Shown here piece after piece: positions 1 through 6,135 of a DNA stretch of 7,522 nt. Each line of letters opens with the position of its first letter. Positions within the stretch are counted from its first letter, which is position 1. The stretch is taken from the NCBI GenBank assembly GCA_023387935.1, contig JAEWHG010000196.1:1-7522 (forward strand). The letters run 5' to 3'. Below the pieces are notes generated by a model. The model worked only from the letters and a program-made list of their open reading frames with translations, made no database searches and was not told the origin of the DNA. The DNA comes from Bacillota bacterium. GTDB lineage: Bacteria > Bacillota > Clostridia > Peptostreptococcales > Natronincolaceae. A program made the translations under genes and the position numbers.

Positions 1-11
1 TTCAACTTTGA

Positions 12-17
12 TATAAT
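12..17 (+). promoter_or_regulatory. probable -10 box of the pncB promoter
   Basis: A perfect TATAAT lies about 60 bases upstream of the pncB start codon. The matching -35 box would fall just outside the window, so only half the promoter can be judged. Transcription would start near position 24, giving a leader of about 55 nt. That leader holds a small CTCC/GGAG stem (30-41), too weak to call regulatory. Confidence 0.5.
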
Positions 18-78
18 AGAGGAAACTTGCTCCAAATGGAGTAATAACTACAAATTTTAACCAAAGGAAGGTATAAAA

Positions 79-1512
79 ATGAGAAACTTGACTTTGCTGA
101 CAGATCTCTATCAGCTTACTATGATGAATGGTTATTTCAAAAATGGGGTTGATGAGGATGTTGTTGTTTTTGATCTTTTCTTTAGAAAAAATCCTTGTAA
201 CAACAGCTATACTATGGTGGCAGGAATTGAGCAGGTAATTGATTATATAGAAAACCTTAAATTTGACGAAGACAGTCTTCTTTATTTAAGAAGTTTAAAT
301 TTATTTGATGATGAATTTATTGACTATTTAAGAAGCTTTAAATTTACAGGAACTATTTACTGTGTTCAGGAAGGTTCTCTTATGTTTCCATATGAGCCTA
401 TAGTAAGAGTTAAAGCGCCAGCTATTCAGGCTCAGCTTATTGAAACTACCTTATTAAACATAGTAAATTTTCAATCTCTAATTGCTACTAAAGCTACACG
501 TATTTGTACTGCAGCAAAAGGGGATCCAGTTTTTGAATTTGGCCTAAGACGAGCTCAGGGCCCAGATGCAGGTATATATGGAGCAAGAGCTGCCGTTATA
601 GGAGGGTGCATTGCTACTTCAAATGTTCTTGCAGGAAAAATGTTTGATATTCCAGTTGTAGGTACCCATGCTCATAGTTGGATTCAATCCTTCGACTCAG
701 AGCTTGAGGCATTTCGTGCTTATGCTAGAGCATATCCAAACAACACTCTTCTTTTGGTAGATACTTACAATGTTTTAAAAAGCGGAGTTCCCAATGCGAT
801 TATTGTCTTTAATGAATTAAGAGAACAAGGCTATAAGCCTTCAGGTATTAGAATTGACTCTGGAGATATAGCATATTTGTCTAAGGAAGCTCGCAAGATG
901 TTAGATGCTGCTGGTTTTGAAGATGTTACAATAACTGCATCCAGCGATTTAGATGAAGATGTTATTAATAACTTAAAGCTGCAAGATGCTGCAGTTAATT
1001 CTTGGGGTGTAGGTACTAATCTTATAACTTCTAAGGGTTGTCCTGCCTTAGGTGGCGTATATAAATTATCAGCAACTGAAGAAAATGGAAAAATGATTCC
1101 TAAAATAAAAATTTCTGAAAATCCTGAGAAAATTACGAACCCTGGATATAAAAAGGTTGTTCGCATTTATGATGTAGAAAACAACAAGGCCCAAGCTGAT
1201 TTAATTATGTTAGATGATGAAGAAATTAATACGAATGAGCCTTTAACGATCTTCCATCCAATATATACTTGGAAAAAGAAAACCTTTAGAAATTATCGTA
1301 TTAGAGAAATGCTTGTCCCTCTATACGTAGATGGAAAGTTAGTATATGAAAGAAAAAATATGAAAGAAATATGCGAATATGCTAAGAGCGAGTTGGATTC
1401 CCTTTGGCCAGAATATAGGCGTTTAAACAGACCTCAGCTTTATAAAGTGGATTTATCTAAGAATCTTTGGGATTTAAAAAATCAAATGATGGACCAATTT
1501 CGAGAAGAATAA
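79..1512 (+). CDS. pncB: nicotinate phosphoribosyltransferase
   Basis: This 477-residue cytoplasmic enzyme joins nicotinate to PRPP, using ATP, to give nicotinate mononucleotide, the entry step of NAD salvage (Preiss-Handler pathway). The N-terminus LLTDLYQLTMMNGYF (residues 6-20) is the family signature. FGLRRAQGPDAG (154-165) belongs to the phosphoribosyl-binding region, GTHAHSW (195-201) holds the histidine expected to be phosphorylated during catalysis, and RIDSGD (258-263) and ASSDLDE (287-293) line the barrel. The length is typical of the long bacterial and clostridial form. The ATG is preceded by AGGAAGG (65-71) with 7 bases of spacing, which supports this start. It appears to be a single-gene unit: a -10 box sits upstream, and the next gene, abrB, has its own promoter after a 283-base gap. 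No canonical terminator follows directly. The frame is intact and all key motifs are present. Confidence 0.95.
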   Translation: MRNLTLLTDLYQLTMMNGYFKNGVDEDVVVFDLFFRKNPCNNSYTMVAGIEQVIDYIENLKFDEDSLLYLRSLNLFDDEFIDYLRSFKFTGTIYCVQEGSLMFPYEPIVRVKAPAIQAQLIETTLLNIVNFQSLIATKATRICTAAKGDPVFEFGLRRAQGPDAGIYGARAAVIGGCIATSNVLAGKMFDIPVVGTHAHSWIQSFDSELEAFRAYARAYPNNTLLLVDTYNVLKSGVPNAIIVFNELREQGYKPSGIRIDSGDIAYLSKEARKMLDAAGFEDVTITASSDLDEDVINNLKLQDAAVNSWGVGTNLITSKGCPALGGVYKLSATEENGKMIPKIKISENPEKITNPGYKKVVRIYDVENNKAQADLIMLDDEEINTNEPLTIFHPIYTWKKKTFRNYRIREMLVPLYVDGKLVYERKNMKEICEYAKSELDSLWPEYRRLNRPQLYKVDLSKNLWDLKNQMMDQFREE

Positions 1513-1530
1513 GCAAGTAGAGATAGTTTT

Positions 1531-1545
1531 ATAGCTCTGAGCTAT
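1531..1545 (+). other. short hairpin after pncB
   Basis: ATAGCTC and GAGCTAT form an inverted repeat with almost no loop, 19 bases after the pncB stop. No T-run follows at once; the nearest is six T at 1568-1573. It is therefore a poor intrinsic terminator and may only mark the 3' end of the pncB transcript. Confidence 0.3.
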
Positions 1546-1573
1546 GGGATAAATATTAAAAAATATGTTTTTT

Positions 1574-1655
1574 GAGCACTTGAAATTCTAAGCAAAGCTT
1601 AGAATTGAGTGCGACATAAAGTTTATGCAGTGCAAACAAATAAATTTTATTTTTA
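1574..1655 (+). repeat. hairpin-bearing intergenic repeat module, copy upstream of abrB
   Basis: A strong hairpin sits here. GCACT (1576-1580) pairs with AGTGC (1608-1612), and AATTCTAAGC (1584-1593) pairs perfectly with GCTTAGAATT (1597-1606) around an AAA loop, with a 3x1 internal loop between the two helices. A second palindrome, CATAAA-G-TTTATG (1615-1627), follows. No T-tract comes after, so it is not a usual terminator. The same stretch recurs on the minus strand at about 3968-4019, where the inner hairpin is missing but the flanks AGCACTT, AAATT, GAGTGCG, ATAA, GTTT and AAATTTTATT match in order with similar spacing. I read it as a copy of an interspersed element. Its right end reaches the abrB -35 box. 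Confidence 0.55.
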
Positions 1656-1657
1656 TG

Positions 1658-1686
1658 TTGACTAATAATGGTATATTTGGTACTAT
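1658..1686 (+). promoter_or_regulatory. sigma-A promoter of abrB
   Basis: TTGACT (1658-1663) and TACTAT (1681-1686) are separated by exactly 17 bases, a near-consensus housekeeping promoter. Transcription would begin near 1692-1694, leaving a leader of about 100 nt before the abrB start codon. Confidence 0.8.
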
Positions 1687-1697
1687 TTAAGGAAAGG

Positions 1698-1705
1698 TTG
1701 TCGAA
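1698..1705 (+). promoter_or_regulatory. Spo0A box in the abrB leader
   Basis: TTGTCGAA is a perfect match to the Spo0A binding box (core TGNCGAA). It lies about 5 bases after the predicted transcription start of abrB. In Bacillus subtilis, phosphorylated Spo0A represses abrB from boxes placed just downstream of the start, so the same control is likely here. A second, degenerate match (GTATCGAG, 1713-1720, 5 of 8 positions) follows 15 bases on; I would not rely on it. Confidence 0.7.
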
Positions 1706-1795
1706 TTTTGTAGTATCGAGATGTATTACCATAATTATCCAATTAGGTATAACATATATTTATTATTTTATCCAAAAGAAAGAAGGGAATTTCAA

Positions 1796-2035
1796 TTGAA
1801 ATCAACAGGTATTGTAAGAAAAGTAGACGAGCTTGGTCGTGTGGTTTTACCTATCGAGCTTAGACGTACATTAAACATTGCAGAGAAGGATGCTCTAGAA
1901 ATTTATGTGGATGGCCAAAATATAATTTTAAAAAAATATGAACCTGCTTGTATCTTCTGCGATAACGCAAAAGATGTTTCTGTTTATAAAGGTAAAAATA
2001 TTTGTTCTGAATGTCTTTCCGAACTAAAAAAATAG
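1796..2035 (+). CDS. abrB: AbrB-family transition-state regulator
   Basis: This 79-residue DNA-binding regulator probably holds back post-exponential and sporulation genes during growth. Residues 2-48 form the swapped-hairpin SpoVT/AbrB DNA-binding domain, with the hallmark run STGIVRKVDELGRVVLPIELRR (3-24). The tail carries CIFC (52-55) and CSEC (70-73), a likely four-cysteine zinc site typical of clostridial AbrB. I chose the TTG at 1796: AGGGA (1784-1788) lies 7 bases upstream, and the protein then begins exactly where the family begins. An in-frame ATG at 1721 would add 25 residues unlike AbrB and has no good ribosome site. The gene has its own promoter with a Spo0A box and ends at a strong terminator. 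It converges with rsmI. The AbrB family call is secure; its regulon here is inferred. Confidence 0.93.
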   Translation: MKSTGIVRKVDELGRVVLPIELRRTLNIAEKDALEIYVDGQNIILKKYEPACIFCDNAKDVSVYKGKNICSECLSELKK

Positions 2036-2075
2036 TCTTCATTATGTAATATACACTTCTTGTAAATTACATTTA

Positions 2076-2099
2076 AAAGAGCCCCTCGGGCTCTTTATT
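2076..2099 (+). terminator. terminator between abrB and rsmI
   Basis: AAAGAGCCC (2076-2084) and GGGCTCTTT (2088-2096) form a 9-bp stem with a CTC loop, followed by a T-rich tail on the plus strand (TTTATTTTTAT). This is a classic rho-independent terminator for abrB. On the minus strand the tail is only TTTTAAAT, so it may also stop rsmI transcripts, less efficiently. A 7-bp inverted repeat (ATGTAAT 2044-2050, ATTACAT 2066-2072) just before it has no clear role. Confidence 0.9.
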
Positions 2100-2142
2100 T
2101 TTATGCAATTATTTTTACACTGATTGATGTAAAATTCATTAA

Positions 2143-2997
2143 TTATAGATCAATAGCCTCTTTATATACATCCCGTTTAGAAATATTTCTAAGTCTTGCA
2201 ACCTCTTTTATAGCAGATTTTTTATCCATTCCATCTTCCATTAAGGAAATAATATGATCCTTTATAGATATTTCCTCCAGCTTGCTTTGCTCTATTATAG
2301 CTTCTTCCTCTAGGTTTGCTCCTGCACATAGTAATACAATTTCACCCTTAGGAGGATTTTGTTTTAGATAATCTATAAGTTCCGTTACACTTCCCCGAAT
2401 AAACTCCTCGTATCTTTTTGTAAGCTCTCTTCCTATTACTGCTTGTCTATTGCCCAATATAGCCAATATATCTTCTAGCGTATTATTAATTCTATGAGGT
2501 GCCTCATAGAAAATTAAGGTTCTGTCTTCTCTTTTAATCACTTCTAATCTTTGCTTCCGACTTTTTTTATCTCTATCTAAAAAGCCTTCGAAGGTAAATT
2601 TAGCTGTATCTAGACCCGAAGCTACTAAAGCCAAAATAGAAGCTGTAGCACCTGGCAATACTTCAAAGTGTATTCCCTCTTCTATACATAGCTGTACCAT
2701 GTCTGCACCTGGATCTGATATTCCGGGCATGCCTGCATCCGAAACTAAAGCAATATTCTCTCCGTTCAATAATTTATTTACCAATATTGGTCCCTTCGTT
2801 TTTTTATTATGCTCATGGTAGCTTGTTAAAGGCTTTTGAATTTCAAAGTGATTCAGTAGCTTCAAAGTATGTCTAGTGTCCTCTGCTGCAATTAAGTCTG
2901 CGTTTTTTAAAGTGTTTAATACTCTTATTGTGATATCCTCCAAATTTCCTATTGGTGTAGGACAAATATACAAAGTTCCCTTATTCACTAAATTCAT
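2143..2997 (-). CDS. rsmI: 16S rRNA (cytidine-1402-2'-O)-methyltransferase
   Basis: This 284-residue SAM-dependent enzyme adds the 2'-O-methyl group to C1402 of 16S rRNA in the ribosomal P site. It belongs to the tetrapyrrole-methylase fold. Signatures in order are GTLYICPTPIGNLEDIT (7-23), AAEDTRHT (37-44), LVSDAGMPGISDPG (84-97), LPGATA (114-119), FYEAPHRI (163-170), RELTKRYEEFIRG (190-202) and KGEIVLL (217-223). Length is normal for the family. The start overlaps the 3' end of trmN6 by 17 nt, so the two are translationally coupled. The ATG at 2997 is served by GAGG (3004-3007, 6-base spacing). A stronger AAGGAG abuts that ATG and would better serve a GTG three codons in (2988-2986), so the first three residues are uncertain. 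In B. subtilis the yabB, rsmI (yabC) and abrB genes are also neighbours. Confidence 0.95.
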   Translation of the reverse strand: MNLVNKGTLYICPTPIGNLEDITIRVLNTLKNADLIAAEDTRHTLKLLNHFEIQKPLTSYHEHNKKTKGPILVNKLLNGENIALVSDAGMPGISDPGADMVQLCIEEGIHFEVLPGATASILALVASGLDTAKFTFEGFLDRDKKSRKQRLEVIKREDRTLIFYEAPHRINNTLEDILAILGNRQAVIGRELTKRYEEFIRGSVTELIDYLKQNPPKGEIVLLCAGANLEEEAIIEQSKLEEISIKDHIISLMEDGMDKKSAIKEVARLRNISKRDVYKEAIDL

Positions 2998-3748
2998 CTC
3001 CTTCCTCTACTTTAGTTTTACCGTAAGTATGGAAAATTTCAGCAGTATACTTTCCTTCTTCATTATATACATATAGAGGATCTAATATTTTAAGTTCCGG
3101 TTTAGCTGCCTTTATACATTCTACTAATAATAAATTTGGCTTTTTACCATAAGTAGGATGAATAAATTGTATTTTTTTTGGCTCTAGCTTATATTGTCTA
3201 CAATAAACCATTATATCAGCTAAACGGATGGGTCTATGTACCATAAAAAACCTACCATTGTGTTTTAAAAGCCTAGATGCAGTTCTAATAACATCTTCTA
3301 GGCTACACTTTACTTCATGGCGAGATATGGCTTTTTTGTCTTCTGTATTAATTAGTCCCTCTGAATGCATATATGGAGGGTTTGATGTTACTACATCATA
3401 ACTGTTAACTTCCAATACCTTTTCTGCATCCTTTAAATCCATATTTAATATTTTAATTCTATCTTCTATATTATTTAGTTGAATGCTTCTTTGGGCCATG
3501 TTTGCTACTTCTTCTTGTATTTCTAATGCAGTAATATGACTTGTCTCACTTTTTCCAGCCAGTAAAATAGGGATTATTCCTGTGCCTGTTCCTAAATCAA
3601 CTACTTTGGCATTTTTCTTCAGGCTTACGAAATTCGCTAATAAAACAGCATCTATACCAAAACAAAATCCTTTCGGATTTTGAATTATTTTCAAATTATT
3701 TATCTGTAAATCATCTATTCTTTCATTGTCATATACTAAATTTTCCAT
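2981..3748 (-). CDS. trmN6: tRNA1(Val) (adenine-37-N6)-methyltransferase family protein (TrmN6/YabB)
   Basis: This 255-residue Rossmann-fold SAM-dependent methyltransferase is of the TrmN6/YabB type, which in E. coli methylates N6 of A37 in tRNA-Val. Visible features are the N-terminal FCFGIDAVLLA (28-38), the SAM-binding loop VVDLGTGTG (49-57), the acidic EIQ of strand 2 (76-78) and the catalytic NPPY (123-126), which marks amino-group methylation. The ATG has AAGGGGA (3755-3761) 6 bases upstream. It is the first gene of an operon with rsmI, with a 17-nt overlap and a promoter -10 at 3818-3823. Both products modify RNA of the translation apparatus. The family is firm. The exact tRNA substrate in this organism is inferred, since YabB-type relatives have not all been tested. 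Confidence 0.88.
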   Translation of the reverse strand: MENLVYDNERIDDLQINNLKIIQNPKGFCFGIDAVLLANFVSLKKNAKVVDLGTGTGIIPILLAGKSETSHITALEIQEEVANMAQRSIQLNNIEDRIKILNMDLKDAEKVLEVNSYDVVTSNPPYMHSEGLINTEDKKAISRHEVKCSLEDVIRTASRLLKHNGRFFMVHRPIRLADIMVYCRQYKLEPKKIQFIHPTYGKKPNLLLVECIKAAKPELKILDPLYVYNEEGKYTAEIFHTYGKTKVEEGDEFSE

Positions 3749-3780
3749 TTTAATTCCCCTTATCTTAAATTACTCAGTAG

Positions 3781-3798
3781 ATAGGAATAAACTCCTAT
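3781..3798 (-). other. small hairpin in the trmN6 leader
   Basis: ATAGGA (3781-3786) and TCCTAT (3793-3798) form a 6-bp stem with a 6-base loop, in the roughly 60-nt leader between the trmN6 promoter and its ribosome site. No T-tract follows, so it is not a terminator. It may only stabilise the 5' end of the message. Confidence 0.25.
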
Positions 3799-3817
3799 GC
3801 CAGCTGACTCTTTATTT

Positions 3818-3826
3818 ATTATATCA
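3818..3826 (-). promoter_or_regulatory. extended -10 promoter of trmN6-rsmI
   Basis: Read on the minus strand, this is TGATATAAT: a perfect TATAAT with the upstream TG of an extended -10 element. No good -35 box stands at the right distance, which fits an extended -10 promoter. Transcription would start near 3811. Confidence 0.6.
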
Positions 3827-3895
3827 CTTTTACGTACCATGTATTTATATAATTCTTTCGTTTTCCATCTCTACTCCAAGCAGGTAAAATATAAA

Positions 3896-3967
3896 TAAGA
3901 ACCTGACCCGTTAACGCAATCAAAGATTGCGTACGGGTACCCCAAAACCTTGTTGTACTTACAATAA
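3896..3967 (-). repeat. interspersed two-hairpin palindromic repeat, copy A
   Basis: Hairpin 1: ACCCGT (3906-3911) pairs with ACGGGT (3933-3938), then a TA bulge, then ACGCAATC (3914-3921) pairs with GATTGCGT (3925-3932) around an AAA loop. Hairpin 2: TTGTTGT (3950-3956) pairs with ACAATAA (3961-3967) around ACTT, with one G.T pair on the plus strand. Copy B at about 6136-6206 has the same layout with one indel. It lies between the rsgI terminator and the trmN6 promoter. Strand is given as that of the downstream gene trmN6; the single wobble slightly favours folding of a plus-strand RNA. Confidence 0.8.
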
Positions 3968-4019
3968 AATTTGCTCGATTACTCTCACAAACCTTATACC
4001 GCACTCAATTTTAAGTGCT
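3968..4019 (-). repeat. flanking module of repeat A, related to the stretch before abrB
   Basis: On the minus strand this reads AGCACTT, AAATT, GAGTGCG, ATAA, GTTT and AAATTTTATT in the same order and spacing as plus-strand 1574-1655. The inner hairpin of that copy (19 bases) is missing here, leaving a 5-bp GCACT/AGTGC stem (4001-4018). It directly adjoins repeat A, so the element may be modular: a left module plus the two-hairpin module. Confidence 0.55.
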
Positions 4020-4050
4020 AAAAAAAGACAGAGTATTATATAATACCCTG
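4020..4050 (-). terminator. terminator of sigI-rsgI
   Basis: The near-perfect palindrome at 4029-4050 (arms CAGGGTATTA and TAATACTCTG on the minus strand, one G.U pair) is followed on the minus strand by TCTTTTTTT. It lies 23 bases past the rsgI stop codon and is a clear rho-independent terminator for the operon. Confidence 0.9.
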
Positions 4051-4072
4051 CCTATTCATACACTATTTCATT

Positions 4073-5296
4073 TTAATTATTCTTCTTGTTTTTTTCTTCT
4101 TTTTTTAACTCGTCCTTATACTTTTTAAATTTGTCTTTAAACTCTTCTCTTTCGTCTTTAAACTCATCCCTATGTTGTTTTATTTCTTCCTTTGCTTTAT
4201 CTTCTTCCTGCTTAAATCTTTCTTTGAGCTTATCTTTTTCTTGTTTTATGAATTCATTAACCTCATTATTATGTTTATCATTATTACTATTATGTTTATT
4301 ATTCAAATTTTGATGCTGTCTTAATTTCTCCTGTAACTCATTTGCTTCTTTTCTTATCTCTTCTAAATGTTTATCCAATTTTTCTTTATCTTCTTCTATA
4401 ATTCTCTTTATATTCTGCTCTTGCTTAGAATTAATGATTTGATTAAGCTCTTTCTTATTTTTATCATTATTATTCCTATTATTATGTTTATTGTTCAAAT
4501 TTTGATGCTGTTTTAATTTCTTCTGTAACTCATTTGCTTCTTTTCTCATCTCTTCTAAATGTTTATCCCATTTTTCTTCATCTTCTTCTATGATTTTCTT
4601 TATATTCTGCTCTTGCTTAGCATTAATATTTTGATTAATCTCTTTCTTTCCTACTGAAATATTTTCTTTCTTAGCTTCTTTTAAGGTTTTTTTATTTGAT
4701 TGTATAGAAATAACTTCTACCTGCTCTCCAGCCTCTACAGCTGAAGTTTCTATTTTGGCTTTACCGTTTGAAATAAGGTCTGTCAGTATATTTTTTTCCT
4801 TTGTTTTTTCTATTAAATCTACTGATGTGACTAAAATATAATTTTCCTCTTCTTCTTTTATATATCCTTCTAGCCTTGCCATATTTACTAATGTTTCTAA
4901 TGCTTCATCTAATGGCTGATTCTTGAGATTATTTAATGGGAGATTTTTGGCATCCTCATTAAGGGCTATAGCTCTTATTACATTATGATTCCTATTTATC
5001 TTTAACTCAACACTAGGGTTAATATCTACGGAAATTAGAGCCACTGCTCTATAGCTTATATCCCAAGCATTTATACCATAGAAGGAAGTTGCTACAAATA
5101 ATAATATTGCAGCGGCAACAAGAGAAATGTTTTTAAAATTAAAGTTAGATTTTCTTATGATATCTCTGTCTTCGAAATATATTTCCATGCCTTCTTCTAG
5201 TCCTTTAAACTTTTTAACATTTCGGAAGGTGCAGTCTTCTAGCATTACAACTAGACAATCCCCTCTAACCTCCATTACATTTCCTCTATAGACCAT
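4073..5296 (-). CDS. rsgI: membrane anti-sigma-I factor RsgI
   Basis: This 407-residue single-pass membrane protein holds SigI inactive. Residues 1-46 match the cytoplasmic RsgI N-terminal domain that binds SigI. A membrane segment spans about 55-75 (ISLVAAAILLFVATSFYGI). Outside lies the conserved RsgI domain with VDINPSVEL; the Asn93-Pro94 bond matches the self-cleavage site described for RsgI proteins. From about 203 onward it is a Lys/Glu/Asn-rich, coiled-coil or disordered tail with a tandem 64-residue repeat and a final charged helix (346-407). No carbohydrate-binding or PA14 domain is present, unlike cellulolytic clostridia; a disordered charged tail resembles B. subtilis RsgI. I chose the ATG at 5296: AGGGAGG lies 7 bases upstream. 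An ATG at 5317 would add 7 residues without a ribosome site. It overlaps sigI by 11 nt. Confidence 0.92.
   Translation of the reverse strand: MVYRGNVMEVRGDCLVVMLEDCTFRNVKKFKGLEEGMEIYFEDRDIIRKSNFNFKNISLVAAAILLFVATSFYGINAWDISYRAVALISVDINPSVELKINRNHNVIRAIALNEDAKNLPLNNLKNQPLDEALETLVNMARLEGYIKEEEENYILVTSVDLIEKTKEKNILTDLISNGKAKIETSAVEAGEQVEVISIQSNKKTLKEAKKENISVGKKEINQNINAKQEQNIKKIIEEDEEKWDKHLEEMRKEANELQKKLKQHQNLNNKHNNRNNNDKNKKELNQIINSKQEQNIKRIIEEDKEKLDKHLEEIRKEANELQEKLRQHQNLNNKHNSNNDKHNNEVNEFIKQEKDKLKERFKQEEDKAKEEIKQHRDEFKDEREEFKDKFKKYKDELKKEEKNKKNN
4289..4453 (-). repeat. tandem coding repeat in rsgI, second unit
   Basis: This encodes RsgI residues 282-336 (KELNQIINSKQEQNIK...). It matches the preceding unit at 46 of 55 residues by my count, at a DNA period of 192 bases. 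The predicted structure is a charged helix ending in an Asn/His-rich linker. Confidence 0.9.
4481..4645 (-). repeat. tandem coding repeat in rsgI, first unit
   Basis: This encodes RsgI residues 218-272 (KEINQNINAKQEQNIK...). Together with the second unit it forms an in-frame duplication of exactly 64 codons. Most differences are conservative (K/R, I/L, A/S, M/I), which suggests a fairly recent event under selection for charge and helix content. Confidence 0.9.
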
Positions 5297-6023
5297 TTCT
5301 CTCCCTCCCTTCAACATTAGAAATATACTTTTTAAGCGTATCTAAATCACTTTCCAGTATCAATATAATTGCTATAATAAACTTTCTGCTTCTTTGAATT
5401 ATTTTTTTACTGATACTTAACCCCTTCATTATATCTCCTGTAGGAAGGTTTTTTGTTTTCAGGAACTTTTCACAAAGCTGTCTGTTCTCAAATACATGCC
5501 TTCCTATTTTTACTGCCATTATCCTTGTATCCTCGTGCTTTGGTGCTTCATTTATCAAGTCATCCAGGGAAATCCCGAAATCTTTCATATTATGTACTAA
5601 AGATGCTAAATCAAGCTTGGTTTCTATCTTTGCTTCAAAGCCTTCTACAGCTATAATATTTTCTGGATAAGCTTCTTCGTTATCCCCCAATTGACTTGCC
5701 AGAATTTCATTCGATCTTTTTGATTCCTTCCTTAACTGATCTATCAATCGACTTTTGATAACGATTGAAGCAAAGGTTAAAAAGTTTCCTTTGTCTTCAT
5801 TGTATTTCTCTATTGCTTCGTTAAAAGCCATTAGACCCACACTAAAGGACTCATCATTTTCCACCTCAACGTATGATCCTAATTGATTTGAAATCACCTT
5901 TTTTATAAAGGGTATATATTCCTGTATTAGATTATTTCGATCGTCTTCATAACCATTTTTTATATGTTTTACACGTTCTTCTAATGTGATTTTTTTATTA
6001 AAAATATTGAGAAGTTTCGTCAC
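5286..6023 (-). CDS. sigI: alternative RNA polymerase sigma factor SigI
   Basis: This 245-residue sigma-70-family factor of the SigI group is partnered by RsgI, encoded just downstream. Region 2 runs over about 28-105, with NNLIQEYIPFIKKV (30-43), the core-binding and -10-recognition helices around SVGLMAFNEAIEKYNEDKGNF (61-81) and the basic SRLIDQLRKESKR (91-103). The C-terminal half (about 140-235) is the SigI-specific domain in place of a normal region 4, with a helix-turn-helix-like LPTGDIMKGLSISKKIIQRSRKFIIA (193-218) for -35 recognition. The start is GTG at 6023, with a strong AGGAGG (6031-6036) 7 bases upstream. SigI responds to heat and cell-wall stress in Bacillus and to polysaccharides in cellulolytic clostridia; the signal here is unknown. 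I found no convincing sigma-A or SigI-type promoter directly upstream. Confidence 0.93.
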   Translation of the reverse strand: MTKLLNIFNKKITLEERVKHIKNGYEDDRNNLIQEYIPFIKKVISNQLGSYVEVENDESFSVGLMAFNEAIEKYNEDKGNFLTFASIVIKSRLIDQLRKESKRSNEILASQLGDNEEAYPENIIAVEGFEAKIETKLDLASLVHNMKDFGISLDDLINEAPKHEDTRIMAVKIGRHVFENRQLCEKFLKTKNLPTGDIMKGLSISKKIIQRSRKFIIAIILILESDLDTLKKYISNVEGRERNGL

Positions 6024-6135
6024 TACTTTACCTCCTCTGCATATATTACGATAAATAATATTTTTTTCAGCAGCTTAAAATTTAGAATTTTAAATTATCC
6101 TACAATTAACATTCTTTTTTATTTTATACCTAGAA

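Noticed and set aside
831..1166. Minus-strand frame of 111 codons inside pncB
   Set aside because: It is a shadow of a clearly conserved enzyme gene with all its motifs on the plus strand.
1574..1627. Intrinsic terminator of pncB
   Set aside because: The hairpin is strong, but no T-tract follows on the plus strand, and the same module recurs elsewhere. A repeat explains it better, although some termination cannot be excluded.
1713..1720. Second Spo0A box
   Set aside because: Only 5 of 8 positions match, which is expected by chance in AT-rich DNA.
3819..4004. Open frame on the minus strand (61 codons) covering repeat A
   Set aside because: It lies across the palindromic repeat and the trmN6 promoter, has no ribosome site and resembles no protein I know. 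It is a by-product of the repeat, though such frames are often annotated as hypothetical proteins.
4086..4313. Plus-strand frame rich in Ser, Leu and Phe
   Set aside because: It is the antisense of the Lys/Glu-rich rsgI tail. Such codons read backward give Phe/Leu/Ser runs that look like a membrane protein.
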